Source of the DNA: Limnohabitans sp. Bal53
Lineage (GTDB): Bacteria > Pseudomonadota > Gammaproteobacteria > Burkholderiales > Burkholderiaceae_C
Direction: 5' to 3'
Assembly (NCBI RefSeq): GCF_003063355.1
Contig: NZ_NESH01000010.1
Span: forward strand, 1-41,828
DNA: 41,828 bases
Below, piece after piece: positions 7,592-16,384 of the stretch. The position numbers were made by a program, and so were the translations under genes. Below the pieces are notes generated by a model. It worked only from the letters and a program-made list of their open reading frames with translations, ran no database searches and was not told the origin of the DNA. Within the stretch, counting starts at the first letter, position 1; each line of letters opens with the position of its first letter.

Positions 7592-10324
7592 ATGAAACAA
7601 ACAATTCAACAACGTGGCTTCAGGGTCAACCCTGTTGCAGCAGGTTGCGCTGTGCTGCTTCTGGCAGCGAGCGCCGCACAAGCCCAACAAGCCTCAGACA
7701 ATGTTGTCGTAACGGGCATTCGCGCGTCGATCGAAAGCGCAATTTCGACCAAGAAAAACGCCGAGGGCATTGTGGAAGCCATTTCCGCAGAAGATATCGG
7801 TAAATTGCCCGATACAACAGTAGCCGAATCGATATCGCGCTTGCCTGGTGTTGCTTCACAGCGCAGCAAATCCACAGGCCGGGCGCAATCGGTCAGTGTG
7901 CGTGGCATGTCCCCTGACTTCAATGGAGCCTTGCTCAACGGCAGGGAGCAAGCTTCTACCGGTGACAGCCGAGGTGTGGAATTCGACCAATTCCCAGCAG
8001 AACTCTTGAGTTCCATCGTGATCCACAAAACGCCCGATGGAGCCCTGGTCGGTCAAGGCTTGGCCTCGACCATTGACCTGCGCACCGTGCGCCCCCTGGA
8101 TTTCAAAAAGCGCACCATGACCGCCACTTTGCGCAAGCAAACATCGGGCATCGACTCCGGTGCAGGTGAGGGTTCGGGTGATCGCCAGTCCTTCTCCTAC
8201 ATCGACCAATTTGCTGACCGCACCATTGGTGTGGCCTTGGGCTTCACCAAGTTGTCCGACAAAGGCGCAGAGCAACAAAAATTCAATACATGGGGCGGCT
8301 GGAATGTGGACACCCCACAAGGCAAGATCCCCGGTGGTTTCACCGCCGACACAGAGCAAAGTAGCTCCAAGCGCGAAGGCCTGATGGGCGTGTTGCAATT
8401 CAAGCCCAACAAAGATTTCGAATCGACCTTGGATGTTTTCCGCTCCACCGGCACATTCGCCTTGAAAAAGACGGGTCTGGAAGGCGCTTTCCTGGACAAC
8501 TCCAACTACGACCCGACAGGCACCGTGACCAACGCCACAGTCGCGGACGGTTTTGTCACCAGTGGCACCGTGGACAAATACAAAGGCGTGATCCGCAACC
8601 ACCTGGAGTCTGGCGACGACAAACTCAACTCATGGGGCTGGAACACCAAATTTAAGGCCGGTGACTGGAAATTGGCCGCCGACCTCGCCCAATCCAAAGT
8701 CACCCGGGAAAGCAGCCGCTATGAGACAACGGCCGGTTTGCCCGGTGATGCCAAAAATAACGGCACCGCCACCGACACCATGTCATGGTCGGGTTTCAAT
8801 GGCACCAATTTGGCAGATGTGAAATTTGTCACCGGCCTGAACTATGCCGACCGCTCGGTCATGAAGTTGACCGACGTGAACGGCTGGAGTGGTGGCGCAT
8901 CATCGCCTCAAGCCGGATATGTCGCGCTGCCTCTCGTAACCGACAAAGTGGACAACCTGCGCTTAAATGCCTACCGCAACCTGGACATGGGACATCTGAT
9001 CGGCGCAGAAGTCGGGATCAATTTTGCCGACCGCAGCAAGGTCCGCAGCGTAGAAGAAGGTCGCTTGGTGATTAAAGGCGGCGACCCTTATGCGGGTGCA
9101 GATATCCCTGGCTCGGCCGTAGGCGTGGCAGGTACAACAGGTCTGGCAGTCGCATCATGGGACCCACGGGGCTCTTTAGACACGATTTACGACTTGGCTA
9201 AAAAAGTGGATGCCAACATCTTGAACAAAGGTTGGTCAGTGAACGAAAAAGTCACCACAACATACGTGAAAGGTGATCTTGATGGCCAACTTTTTGGTCT
9301 GAGTTATCGTGGCAACGTGGGTGCCCAAGTGGTCCAAACACGCCAAAGTTCTTCCGGCACCAGCGTGGATACCGCCACCTGCACAGGCAATACAGAGGCT
9401 ACATGCCCCAGCAATACTGTTGGCTTTAGCAAGTCGTACACCGATGTGAATCCAAGCCTAAACCTGAACTTTGACGCCGGTAATGACCAAGTGGTGCGTG
9501 TGGGCGTTGCCAAAGTTTTGGCTCGACCAAACATGGGCGATATGCGTGCAAGCGGGGGCTTTAGCTTCGACAGCACCAAAGGTTATTACACCGGTGAAGC
9601 AGGCAACCCTAACCTCGAACCTTTCCGTGCCAAGTCCTATGACATCTCTTACGAGAAGTACTTTGGCAAAAAAGCCTACTTCAGCGTGGCGGGTTTTTAC
9701 AAGGATCTGGACTCATACATCCTGAAGACTGCCCTCCCCTATGACTTCAAGGACTATGTCCCAGCAGGCTTGGGTAACCCCACACAAGGCACCATGACCC
9801 TGCCGATCAACGGACAAGGCGGCTCAATCCAAGGTATTGAATTGGCGGTCAATTTGCCATTCTCCATGTTGACGGAAAAGCTCGATGGTTTTGGCCTGCA
9901 AGCCAACGTCTCCAACACCCGCAGCAGCGTGAGCCTGCCCACCGCAGGTTTCAGCACCCAAGAAATTGGTGCTGAAAGCATCCCACTGCCAGGCCTGTCG
10001 AAGAACGTCACAAACTTGCGGGCGTACTACGAAAAAAGCGGTTTCCAGGTCTCTTTGGCCAGCCGCAAACGCTCTGACTTCCTCGGCGAGATCAGCGATT
10101 ACCAAGACAACCGCCAGCTGACCTTCATCAAAGGCGAGAACGTGGTGGACGCCCAAATTGGCTATGAGTTCCAAACCGGACAACTCAAAGGCTTGTCTGT
10201 CTTGTTCCAAGGCATCAACCTGACCAACGCCGAATTCAAGCGCTACAGCGGCACGCCCGACAACATCGTTGAACGTGTCAAGTACGGCAAAACCTACCTC
10301 ATGGGCCTGACCTACAAGTACTGA
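7592..10324 (+). CDS. TonB-dependent receptor of the Xanthomonas/Caulobacter type, probably for maltodextrins
   Basis: This 910-residue outer-membrane receptor has a signal peptide (VNPVAAGCAVLLLAASAAQAQ). Its plug begins NVVVTGIRASIESAIS, followed by DIGKLPDTTVAESISRLPGV and VRGMSPDFNGALLNGRE. These motifs are typical of the large Xanthomonas/Caulobacter receptor subfamily, which includes the maltodextrin receptor MalA of Caulobacter. The barrel ends in YLMGLTYKY. The ATG at 7592 is chosen because it has an AAGG ribosome site and directly begins the signal peptide; an in-frame start at 7538 has neither. The surrounding alpha-glucan enzymes make maltooligosaccharides the likely substrate (inference). 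It is followed by a strong terminator. Confidence 0.9.
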   Translation: MKQTIQQRGFRVNPVAAGCAVLLLAASAAQAQQASDNVVVTGIRASIESAISTKKNAEGIVEAISAEDIGKLPDTTVAESISRLPGVASQRSKSTGRAQSVSVRGMSPDFNGALLNGREQASTGDSRGVEFDQFPAELLSSIVIHKTPDGALVGQGLASTIDLRTVRPLDFKKRTMTATLRKQTSGIDSGAGEGSGDRQSFSYIDQFADRTIGVALGFTKLSDKGAEQQKFNTWGGWNVDTPQGKIPGGFTADTEQSSSKREGLMGVLQFKPNKDFESTLDVFRSTGTFALKKTGLEGAFLDNSNYDPTGTVTNATVADGFVTSGTVDKYKGVIRNHLESGDDKLNSWGWNTKFKAGDWKLAADLAQSKVTRESSRYETTAGLPGDAKNNGTATDTMSWSGFNGTNLADVKFVTGLNYADRSVMKLTDVNGWSGGASSPQAGYVALPLVTDKVDNLRLNAYRNLDMGHLIGAEVGINFADRSKVRSVEEGRLVIKGGDPYAGADIPGSAVGVAGTTGLAVASWDPRGSLDTIYDLAKKVDANILNKGWSVNEKVTTTYVKGDLDGQLFGLSYRGNVGAQVVQTRQSSSGTSVDTATCTGNTEATCPSNTVGFSKSYTDVNPSLNLNFDAGNDQVVRVGVAKVLARPNMGDMRASGGFSFDSTKGYYTGEAGNPNLEPFRAKSYDISYEKYFGKKAYFSVAGFYKDLDSYILKTALPYDFKDYVPAGLGNPTQGTMTLPINGQGGSIQGIELAVNLPFSMLTEKLDGFGLQANVSNTRSSVSLPTAGFSTQEIGAESIPLPGLSKNVTNLRAYYEKSGFQVSLASRKRSDFLGEISDYQDNRQLTFIKGENVVDAQIGYEFQTGQLKGLSVLFQGINLTNAEFKRYSGTPDNIVERVKYGKTYLMGLTYKY

Positions 10325-10370
10325 TTAAACGTACTTTTCCCACCCCAGGACCATCCTGGGATTTAAGATG

Positions 10371-10397
10371 GAGGGGGCCTTTTGCCCCCTCTTTTTT
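10371..10397 (+). terminator. Strong terminator between receptor and halogenase genes
   Basis: The stem GAGGGGGC / GCCCCCTC with loop CTTTT runs into six T residues. A second hairpin (CCCAGGA / TCCTGGG, 10344-10360) precedes it. The T tract ends only 11 bases before the ATG of the next gene, so the halogenase is either expressed by read-through or from a promoter not evident here. Confidence 0.9.
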
Positions 10398-10408
10398 ATC
10401 GACAGAAC

Positions 10409-11926
10409 ATGCACAACCCCTTGATTCAAACCCTCGTGATTGTTGGCGGTGGCACCGCAGGGTGGATGACAGCCGCCGCCTTGTCCACCGTTTTGCGGGG
10501 GCGCTACAAAATTCGGCTTGTCGAATCCGAGGACATTGGCATCGTGGGCGTGGGTGAAGCCACCATCCCGATGATTCAACGCTTCAACACCATCGTGGGC
10601 ATTGACGAGACCGAATTCATCCAAGCCACCCAAGGCTCTTTCAAGCTAGGTATTGAATTTGTCAACTGGGGCCAACAAGGTGACCGCTACATGCATGGCT
10701 TCGGCCCCATCGGGCAAGACCTGTGGACGGTCCGGTTCGACCAATATTGGCAGAAGATGAAGGCCCTGGGCAAAGCCCATGAACTGGGGGCTTACTCGAT
10801 CACCCGCATGGCCGCCCAAGCCAACAAGTTCATGCCGCCACGGCATGACTTGGCCAACTCCCCCCTGAACGACATTGCCTACGCTTACCACTTTGATGCG
10901 AGTCTGTATGCGCAGTATTTGCGCAAAATTTCCGAGTCACGCGGCGTGCTGCGCACCGAGGGCAAGATCACCCAAGTCACCCAGAGAGAGCATGACGGCC
11001 ACATCACGGCGGTCGTTTTGGAGAGCGGCGAGAAAATCGAAGGCGAGCTGTTCATCGATTGCTCGGGCTTTCGTGGCTTGCTGATTGAACAAACCTTAAA
11101 AACCGGTTACGAAGACTGGACACATTGGCTGCCCTGCGACAAAGCCATGGCTGTGCCATGCACCTCGGCGGCCAGCTTGACCCCCTATACGCGCTCAACC
11201 GCCCATCAGGCCGGTTGGCAGTGGCGCATCCCCTTGCAGCACCGCACCGGCAATGGCCATGTGTTTTGCAGCCAATACATCAGCGAGGACGAAGCAGCCT
11301 CGGTGTTGCTGGCCAACCTGGACAGCAAAGCGCTGGCAGACCCGCGCCTCATCCGGTTCACCACGGGGATGCGCAAACAAGCTTGGAACAAAAACGTGGT
11401 GGCCATTGGCCTGTCCAGTGGTTTTCTGGAACCGCTGGAATCGACCAGCATCCATTTGATTCAGAGCACCATTTCGCAACTGATCGAGTTCTTCCCCGAT
11501 CAAGGGTTCAACCCCACAGACATCGCCGAATTCAACCGGCAAAGCCGTTTCCATTTTGAGCGCATCCGGGATTTCATCATCCTGCATTACCACCTCAACC
11601 AAAGAACGGATTCGGAGTTTTGGAAGGCCTGTGCCCACATGGCCATTCCAGAGACTTTGCAACACAAAATCGACCTGTTCAAAGCCACTGGCCGCGTGCT
11701 GCGCACCGATGGTGAGCTGTTCACCGAAGCGGGCTGGCTGCAAGTCATGGCGGGACAAAACCTGCACCCCCAGCAGCACCATCCGCTGGTGGACTTGCAA
11801 TCCGAAGACAACATCCACGAATACTTGGAAAGCGTGCGCGAAGTCATTGCCAAATGTGTGGATGTGATGCCGGACCATGCAGACTTCATTGCCCAGCACT
11901 GCGCCGCCCCCAAAATCACCATGTGA
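10409..11926 (+). CDS. Flavin-dependent tryptophan-halogenase family protein
   Basis: This 505-residue protein belongs to the FAD-dependent halogenase family, whose known members use reduced flavin, oxygen and halide to halogenate indoles. The sequence shows the FAD-binding GGGTAG (13-18), the family WxWxIP motif (WQWRIP, 270-275) and the active-site lysine Lys79 in SFKLG, the same number as in PrnA. The SGFLEPLEST stretch near 337-346 is where PrnA has its catalytic Glu346. No signal peptide is present, so it should be cytoplasmic. The ATG at 10409 is chosen over upstream TTG codons, although no ribosome site is visible. Such homologues are common beside TonB receptors in Caulobacter- and Xanthomonas-type sugar loci, where the substrate is unknown. 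A partner flavin reductase is not encoded here. Confidence 0.88.
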   Translation: MHNPLIQTLVIVGGGTAGWMTAAALSTVLRGRYKIRLVESEDIGIVGVGEATIPMIQRFNTIVGIDETEFIQATQGSFKLGIEFVNWGQQGDRYMHGFGPIGQDLWTVRFDQYWQKMKALGKAHELGAYSITRMAAQANKFMPPRHDLANSPLNDIAYAYHFDASLYAQYLRKISESRGVLRTEGKITQVTQREHDGHITAVVLESGEKIEGELFIDCSGFRGLLIEQTLKTGYEDWTHWLPCDKAMAVPCTSAASLTPYTRSTAHQAGWQWRIPLQHRTGNGHVFCSQYISEDEAASVLLANLDSKALADPRLIRFTTGMRKQAWNKNVVAIGLSSGFLEPLESTSIHLIQSTISQLIEFFPDQGFNPTDIAEFNRQSRFHFERIRDFIILHYHLNQRTDSEFWKACAHMAIPETLQHKIDLFKATGRVLRTDGELFTEAGWLQVMAGQNLHPQQHHPLVDLQSEDNIHEYLESVREVIAKCVDVMPDHADFIAQHCAAPKITM

Positions 11927-11986
11927 AAGCCGCCGGGCACAAGCGGACACAGAGCCGCCGCCCATTTTTTCAACCAGGGAGGATCG

Positions 11987-13990
11987 ATGTTCCACATCCA
12001 AAAATGGCGCCATCAAGCGCTATGTCTGGCAAGCGTTTGCTTGCCCCTTTGGGCCAATGCACAAACAGCCCCCAGTACACCCACACCCAGCCCGCGCTTG
12101 TCTGCCGAGGCTTTTTTCCAGCAGCCCCTGTTCAGCAATGCCGTGTTGTCGCCCGATGGGCAAAAAGTGGCGTTCAAACTGCGAGAGCCCCAAACACCGG
12201 CCAAGCTGGTGGTGCTGGACCTGGCCACCCAAAAACCCACGGTGGTGGCCGCTTTCGAGCAGGAGTCGGTGGGCTCGTTTGCCTGGGTCAACGAGCAACG
12301 CTTGGTGTTCAATCTGGCGGCCTGGCTCAAAACGGGTGAGCAACGCGACATCAATCCAGGCATGTTTGCGGTAGACGCCAATGGCGACCGCTACAGACAA
12401 CTGGCTGAAACCCGTGGCAGCTGGGTGCAAAACAGCGACAACGCCGAACTGCAACCGCAGTGGACCCAGCTGCTGAGAACATCCTCCCGCCAAACCGGCG
12501 ATGACATCTGGATCACGGTGACCGAGGCCTACGACCAAAAGGTCGGTGCGGATTACCGCAGGGTGCGCAAACTCAACACCGTCACCGGGCGCTGGAGCGA
12601 AGTCGATGCCCCTCAGCATGCGGCGCACTGGGTCTTTGACACACGAGATGAATTGCGTGCCGCCTCCGAAAATCGCAACGGCCAACTGAAAATGTGGCTG
12701 CGCGAACCCGGCCAGGCCTGGAAAACCGTGGCCACCCTGGACAGCCTGAAGCACACGCTCTACCCCGCCCACATGGACGCCCAAGGCACGCTCTACGTCA
12801 ACAGCGACCAAGGGCAAAACACCGTGGGCCTCTACACCTGGAACTTTGAAACGAACAAGCCCAGCGACAAACCGGTGCTGCACAGCCAGGCATTTGACCT
12901 GGCCCCCCAACCCGTGGTGCGCGAAGGCCAAGTGCAAGGCTGGCGCTACACCGTCGATGCGCCCTTCACACAGTGGACAGACCCCGCCGCCAAAACCCTG
13001 CAAGACGCCATCGACAAAGCCCTGCCGCACACCGTGAATGTGCTGTCCACCGGGCTGCGCTCTACCTCGCCCCATGTACTGGTGCACACTTTTTCGGACC
13101 GCAATCCGGGCAGCACCCTGGTCTACAACCGCGACACGCAAAAGTTCATCCGCTTGGGTGATGTGCGCCCCGGCCTGCGCGGACAGGCCATGGCCGGTAT
13201 GGATTTTGTGCACTACAAGGCCCGCGATGGGCTGAGCATCCCCGCCTGGCTGAGCCTGCCTGCGGGCAGCGCCAAAAAGAACCTGCCCTTGCTGGTGTTC
13301 GCCCATGGCGGCCCCTGGGTACGTGGGCAAAGTTGGGGCTGGGATGCCGAGGTGCAGTTTCTCGCCTCGCGCGGCTATGCGGTGTTGCAGCCGGAGTTTC
13401 GCGGCAGCACAGGCTATGGGCGCAAGCATTTTGAAGCCGGCTGGAAACAGTGGGGCCAGGCCATGCAAAATGACCTGGCCGATGGGGCCAGATGGGCCAT
13501 CACACAAGGCATTGCCGACCCCCAACGCATTTGCATCATAGGGGCCAGTTACGGCGGTTACGCCACCCTCATGGGCCTGGTCAATGACCCGGATCTGTTT
13601 CGCTGCGGTATCAACTGGGTGGGCGTGACCGACCCACAATTGATGTACAGCGTGCGCTGGAGCGACACCACCGACCAAGCCAAAACCTATGGCCTGCCCC
13701 GCTTGATGGGTGACTCGGTCAAAGACGCCGACATGCTGCGCACGCATTCACCCTTGCAGCAGGCCGCCCGCATCAAAGCCCCTTTGCTCATGGCCTATGG
13801 CGGCAAAGATGAACGTGTGCCCTTGGTACATGGGGAAAAAATGCGCGACGCCCTCAAGCCCCACAACCCGCGTGTCGAATGGGTGGAATACCCCGATGAA
13901 GGGCACGGCTTTGTGGACCTCAAGGCACAGCTTGATTTTTGGCGGCGCGTGGAGAAGTTTTTAGCCACCCATTTGAACCCAGGCTCATGA
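11987..13990 (+). CDS. Secreted S9 family (prolyl oligopeptidase-type) serine peptidase
   Basis: This 667-residue protein has a signal peptide (ALCLASVCLPLWANAQ) and so acts outside the cytoplasm. The N-terminal half is a WD/beta-propeller-like region (PDGQKVAFKLREPQ and later repeats). The C-terminal alpha/beta-hydrolase domain carries the triad Ser521 (GASYGG), Asp608 (GGKDERVP) and His640 (DEGHGF), as in S9C acylaminoacyl peptidases. A GGAGG ribosome site five bases before the ATG supports the start. It follows the halogenase gene by 60 bases on the same strand. A peptidase in a sugar locus is unexpected; it might process peptides or an acylated substrate, but nothing here specifies it. 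Confidence 0.85.
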   Translation: MFHIQKWRHQALCLASVCLPLWANAQTAPSTPTPSPRLSAEAFFQQPLFSNAVLSPDGQKVAFKLREPQTPAKLVVLDLATQKPTVVAAFEQESVGSFAWVNEQRLVFNLAAWLKTGEQRDINPGMFAVDANGDRYRQLAETRGSWVQNSDNAELQPQWTQLLRTSSRQTGDDIWITVTEAYDQKVGADYRRVRKLNTVTGRWSEVDAPQHAAHWVFDTRDELRAASENRNGQLKMWLREPGQAWKTVATLDSLKHTLYPAHMDAQGTLYVNSDQGQNTVGLYTWNFETNKPSDKPVLHSQAFDLAPQPVVREGQVQGWRYTVDAPFTQWTDPAAKTLQDAIDKALPHTVNVLSTGLRSTSPHVLVHTFSDRNPGSTLVYNRDTQKFIRLGDVRPGLRGQAMAGMDFVHYKARDGLSIPAWLSLPAGSAKKNLPLLVFAHGGPWVRGQSWGWDAEVQFLASRGYAVLQPEFRGSTGYGRKHFEAGWKQWGQAMQNDLADGARWAITQGIADPQRICIIGASYGGYATLMGLVNDPDLFRCGINWVGVTDPQLMYSVRWSDTTDQAKTYGLPRLMGDSVKDADMLRTHSPLQQAARIKAPLLMAYGGKDERVPLVHGEKMRDALKPHNPRVEWVEYPDEGHGFVDLKAQLDFWRRVEKFLATHLNPGS

Positions 13991-14024
13991 AATCGGGCTC
14001 GCACTGGGGGCGTGGGTGAACTCG

Positions 14025-14399
14025 CTATACCGCGAGGATTTGCCCCACGCGAATGAGGTTGCCATCTGCGTCCACGATGGCAAACTCGCGCAGACCCCAA
14101 GCTTTGTCTTCCAGTTTGTCCAAGCGCGGTATACCCGCCGAAGGCAAACCCAGACGCAAGCACGCACTGTAGAAGTGATCGACCTCGGCCACACGAATGT
14201 AACAACCCGAAAAAGAATCACAAGGCCTCAACGAAGCATGTTTGAAAAAATGGATTTCAACACCCTGCCTTGTCATGATGGCGTAATCGCTGTTGAACCC
14301 ATGGGGCCCACCTTCGAAGCCCAGACGCTTGTAAAAATTAACCGTATCTAAAATTGATCGACAAGGCAAAATCGGAATAGCAAGATCAATCGCGGACAT
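14025..14399 (-). CDS. Small VOC-fold protein (glyoxalase/bleomycin-resistance-like)
   Basis: This 124-residue protein has the paired beta-alpha-beta-beta-beta layout of the vicinal-oxygen-chelate superfamily: AIPILPCRSILDTVNFYKRLGF at the start and FAIVDADGNLIRVGQ at the end. The nearest described type is the bleomycin-binding protein group, which sequesters a drug rather than catalysing a reaction; this remains a family-level guess. An AGGGAGGG ribosome site supports the ATG at 14399. It is convergent with the S9 peptidase (34 bases apart) and divergent from the next GH13 gene with only 44 bases between start codons. Confidence 0.8.
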   Translation of the reverse strand: MSAIDLAIPILPCRSILDTVNFYKRLGFEGGPHGFNSDYAIMTRQGVEIHFFKHASLRPCDSFSGCYIRVAEVDHFYSACLRLGLPSAGIPRLDKLEDKAWGLREFAIVDADGNLIRVGQILAV

Positions 14400-14443
14400 G
14401 GCATGCCCTCCCTAGTTGTGAACACCTTGAAATCTTCCGAATT

Positions 14444-16384
14444 ATGACTAAGCCAGCCGAGGCCCGCCCACTTAACCCTCTGCTTGGGCCTACGGCCTTA
14501 AAGCTCTCATTCATCCTGCCTTGGCTTCAAGCCAAAATTTACATCCTGCTCAGCCTTTGCCTGATGCAGGCAAGTCCCTCAGCCATGGCCTTGACACTAC
14601 AACACATCGAGCCCCCCAACTGGTGGGCAGGCATGCAACACCAACAAGTTGAAGTCATGCTGCACGGGCACAACGTAGCCCAATGGGAGCCGTCTCTGAG
14701 CCATCGGGATGTACAACTTTTGGGCAGTCATCGCTCAGACAACCCGAATTACCTTTGGCTTCAACTGCACATCAAGCCTACAGCCCAGCCCGGCTGGCTT
14801 GAGTTCCATTTACGGCATGGCCAAGAAAACTTTATCCTCCAGTACGAACTACAAGCGCGCAAAAATGGCTCAGCCGAACGCGAAGGTTTCAGCAGCGCCG
14901 ATGTGGTGCTGAACCTGATGCCTGACCGATTTGCCAAAGGGGCCCCCAGCAAGGACAAACTGACCGGATTCGATGAGCCAATCCACCGAGAATCCATGAC
15001 AGGGCGGCATGGCGGGAACATAGCGGGCATCGTCACACACCTCAACCACATCGCGGGTATGGGTTACACCGCCATTTGGCCCACCCCGCTGGTTGAAAAC
15101 AGGCAAGCAAAACACTCTTACCACGGCTATGCCGCAACAGACCTTTACCGAATTGACCCCCGCTTCGGCAGCAACGAGGACTACCGTCACATGGTTCAGG
15201 CGGCGCGTCAAAAGGGTCTCAAGGTGATCAAAGACATCGTGCCCAACCACATCGGAGACTACCACTGGTGGATGCGTGACCTGCCCGCCAAAGACTGGCT
15301 GAGCAACCACAACCAATACATCCAGACCAACCACGCCCGCACCACGGTTAGCGACCCCTATTCATCTTCCATAGACAGAGAGGGATTCATCAGCGGCTGG
15401 TTCACTCGCGCCATGCCCGACCTCAATTCACGCAACGCGCGTGTGGCCAATTATCTGATCCAAAACGCCATATGGTGGGCCGAGTACGCGGGCATCGCAG
15501 GTTTTCGGGTCGACACCTATGGCTACTCGGATGCATCATTCATAAACGAATGGGTGCACCGCATCCGGCAGGAATACCCCCAATTGGGCATCGTGGGCGA
15601 AGAGTGGACCGACAACCCGGCGGTGCAATCGTATTGGGCGCGTGGCCGCACGCAGGCCAATGGCTACCAATCCCACCTTCCCAGCGTGATGGATTTCGTG
15701 CTGCATGGCCAGCTGCTTAAGGCCTTGACCGAACCCGAATCGTGGAATACCGGATTCAGGCGTCTGTACGAGTCTCTGGCCAACGACCAACTTGTGGCGC
15801 ACCCGCAGGACCTCATGCTGTTTGACGGCAACCACGACACGCCGCGCCTGTTCAGTGTGCTCAACGAAGACCCAGCACTGACACGCATGGCCCTGGCCTA
15901 TGTGCTGACCATGAAGCGCACACCTCAGTTGTACTACGGCACCGAAGTGCTCATGACCAGCCCAAAGAAACACGACAACTTTGACGCGTTTCGCGCAGAT
16001 TTTCCGGGCGGCTGGCCCGGCGACACGGTCAACGCGTTCACGGGCGAGGGGCTGACGACGCAGCAAAAAGAGCACCAACAATGGTTGCGTCAATTGCTCA
16101 ACTGGCGAAAGACACAAAGCGTGATCCACCACGGCCAGCTGATGCACTTTGTGCCCGACAACGGCACTTATGTGCTGATACGCTACAAGCACAACACCCG
16201 TGTGGTGGTGGCCTTCAACAAGAATGTGCATGAGGCCACCTTGGACACCACCCGCTTTCGCGAGATCTTGCCCGTTCAAGTCCAGGCCAAGGATGTGATC
16301 ACGGGCCAACCCCTGACTTGGGGACCCACGGTCACATTACCAGCCCGATCTGTTCGCATTTTCCAGATGGACACACCGCCATGA
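14444..16384 (+). CDS. Secreted GH13 cyclomaltodextrinase/neopullulanase-like enzyme
   Basis: This 646-residue enzyme is predicted to hydrolyse maltodextrins or cyclodextrins outside the cytoplasm. It opens with a hydrophobic signal segment (KIYILLSLCLMQASPSAMA, ending near 49). A cyclomaltodextrinase-type N domain follows (IEPPNWWAGM near 55-64, RHGQENFILQYEL), then the catalytic barrel with Asp357 (GFRVDTYGYSD), Glu386 (IVGEEWTD) and Asp465 (DGNHDTPR), and a beta-sandwich C domain. The layout resembles Bacteroides SusA-type neopullulanases. The N terminus before the signal segment is long, about 20 residues, and no ribosome site is visible before 14444, so the start is uncertain. Its stop overlaps the start of the esterase gene by four bases. 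Confidence 0.9.
   Translation: MTKPAEARPLNPLLGPTALKLSFILPWLQAKIYILLSLCLMQASPSAMALTLQHIEPPNWWAGMQHQQVEVMLHGHNVAQWEPSLSHRDVQLLGSHRSDNPNYLWLQLHIKPTAQPGWLEFHLRHGQENFILQYELQARKNGSAEREGFSSADVVLNLMPDRFAKGAPSKDKLTGFDEPIHRESMTGRHGGNIAGIVTHLNHIAGMGYTAIWPTPLVENRQAKHSYHGYAATDLYRIDPRFGSNEDYRHMVQAARQKGLKVIKDIVPNHIGDYHWWMRDLPAKDWLSNHNQYIQTNHARTTVSDPYSSSIDREGFISGWFTRAMPDLNSRNARVANYLIQNAIWWAEYAGIAGFRVDTYGYSDASFINEWVHRIRQEYPQLGIVGEEWTDNPAVQSYWARGRTQANGYQSHLPSVMDFVLHGQLLKALTEPESWNTGFRRLYESLANDQLVAHPQDLMLFDGNHDTPRLFSVLNEDPALTRMALAYVLTMKRTPQLYYGTEVLMTSPKKHDNFDAFRADFPGGWPGDTVNAFTGEGLTTQQKEHQQWLRQLLNWRKTQSVIHHGQLMHFVPDNGTYVLIRYKHNTRVVVAFNKNVHEATLDTTRFREILPVQVQAKDVITGQPLTWGPTVTLPARSVRIFQMDTPP

Noticed and set aside
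12020..13747. 575-codon open frame on the minus strand
   Set aside because: It is the antisense of the S9 peptidase, whose motifs are clear. The long frame reflects GC-rich codon bias and its translation has no recognisable motifs.
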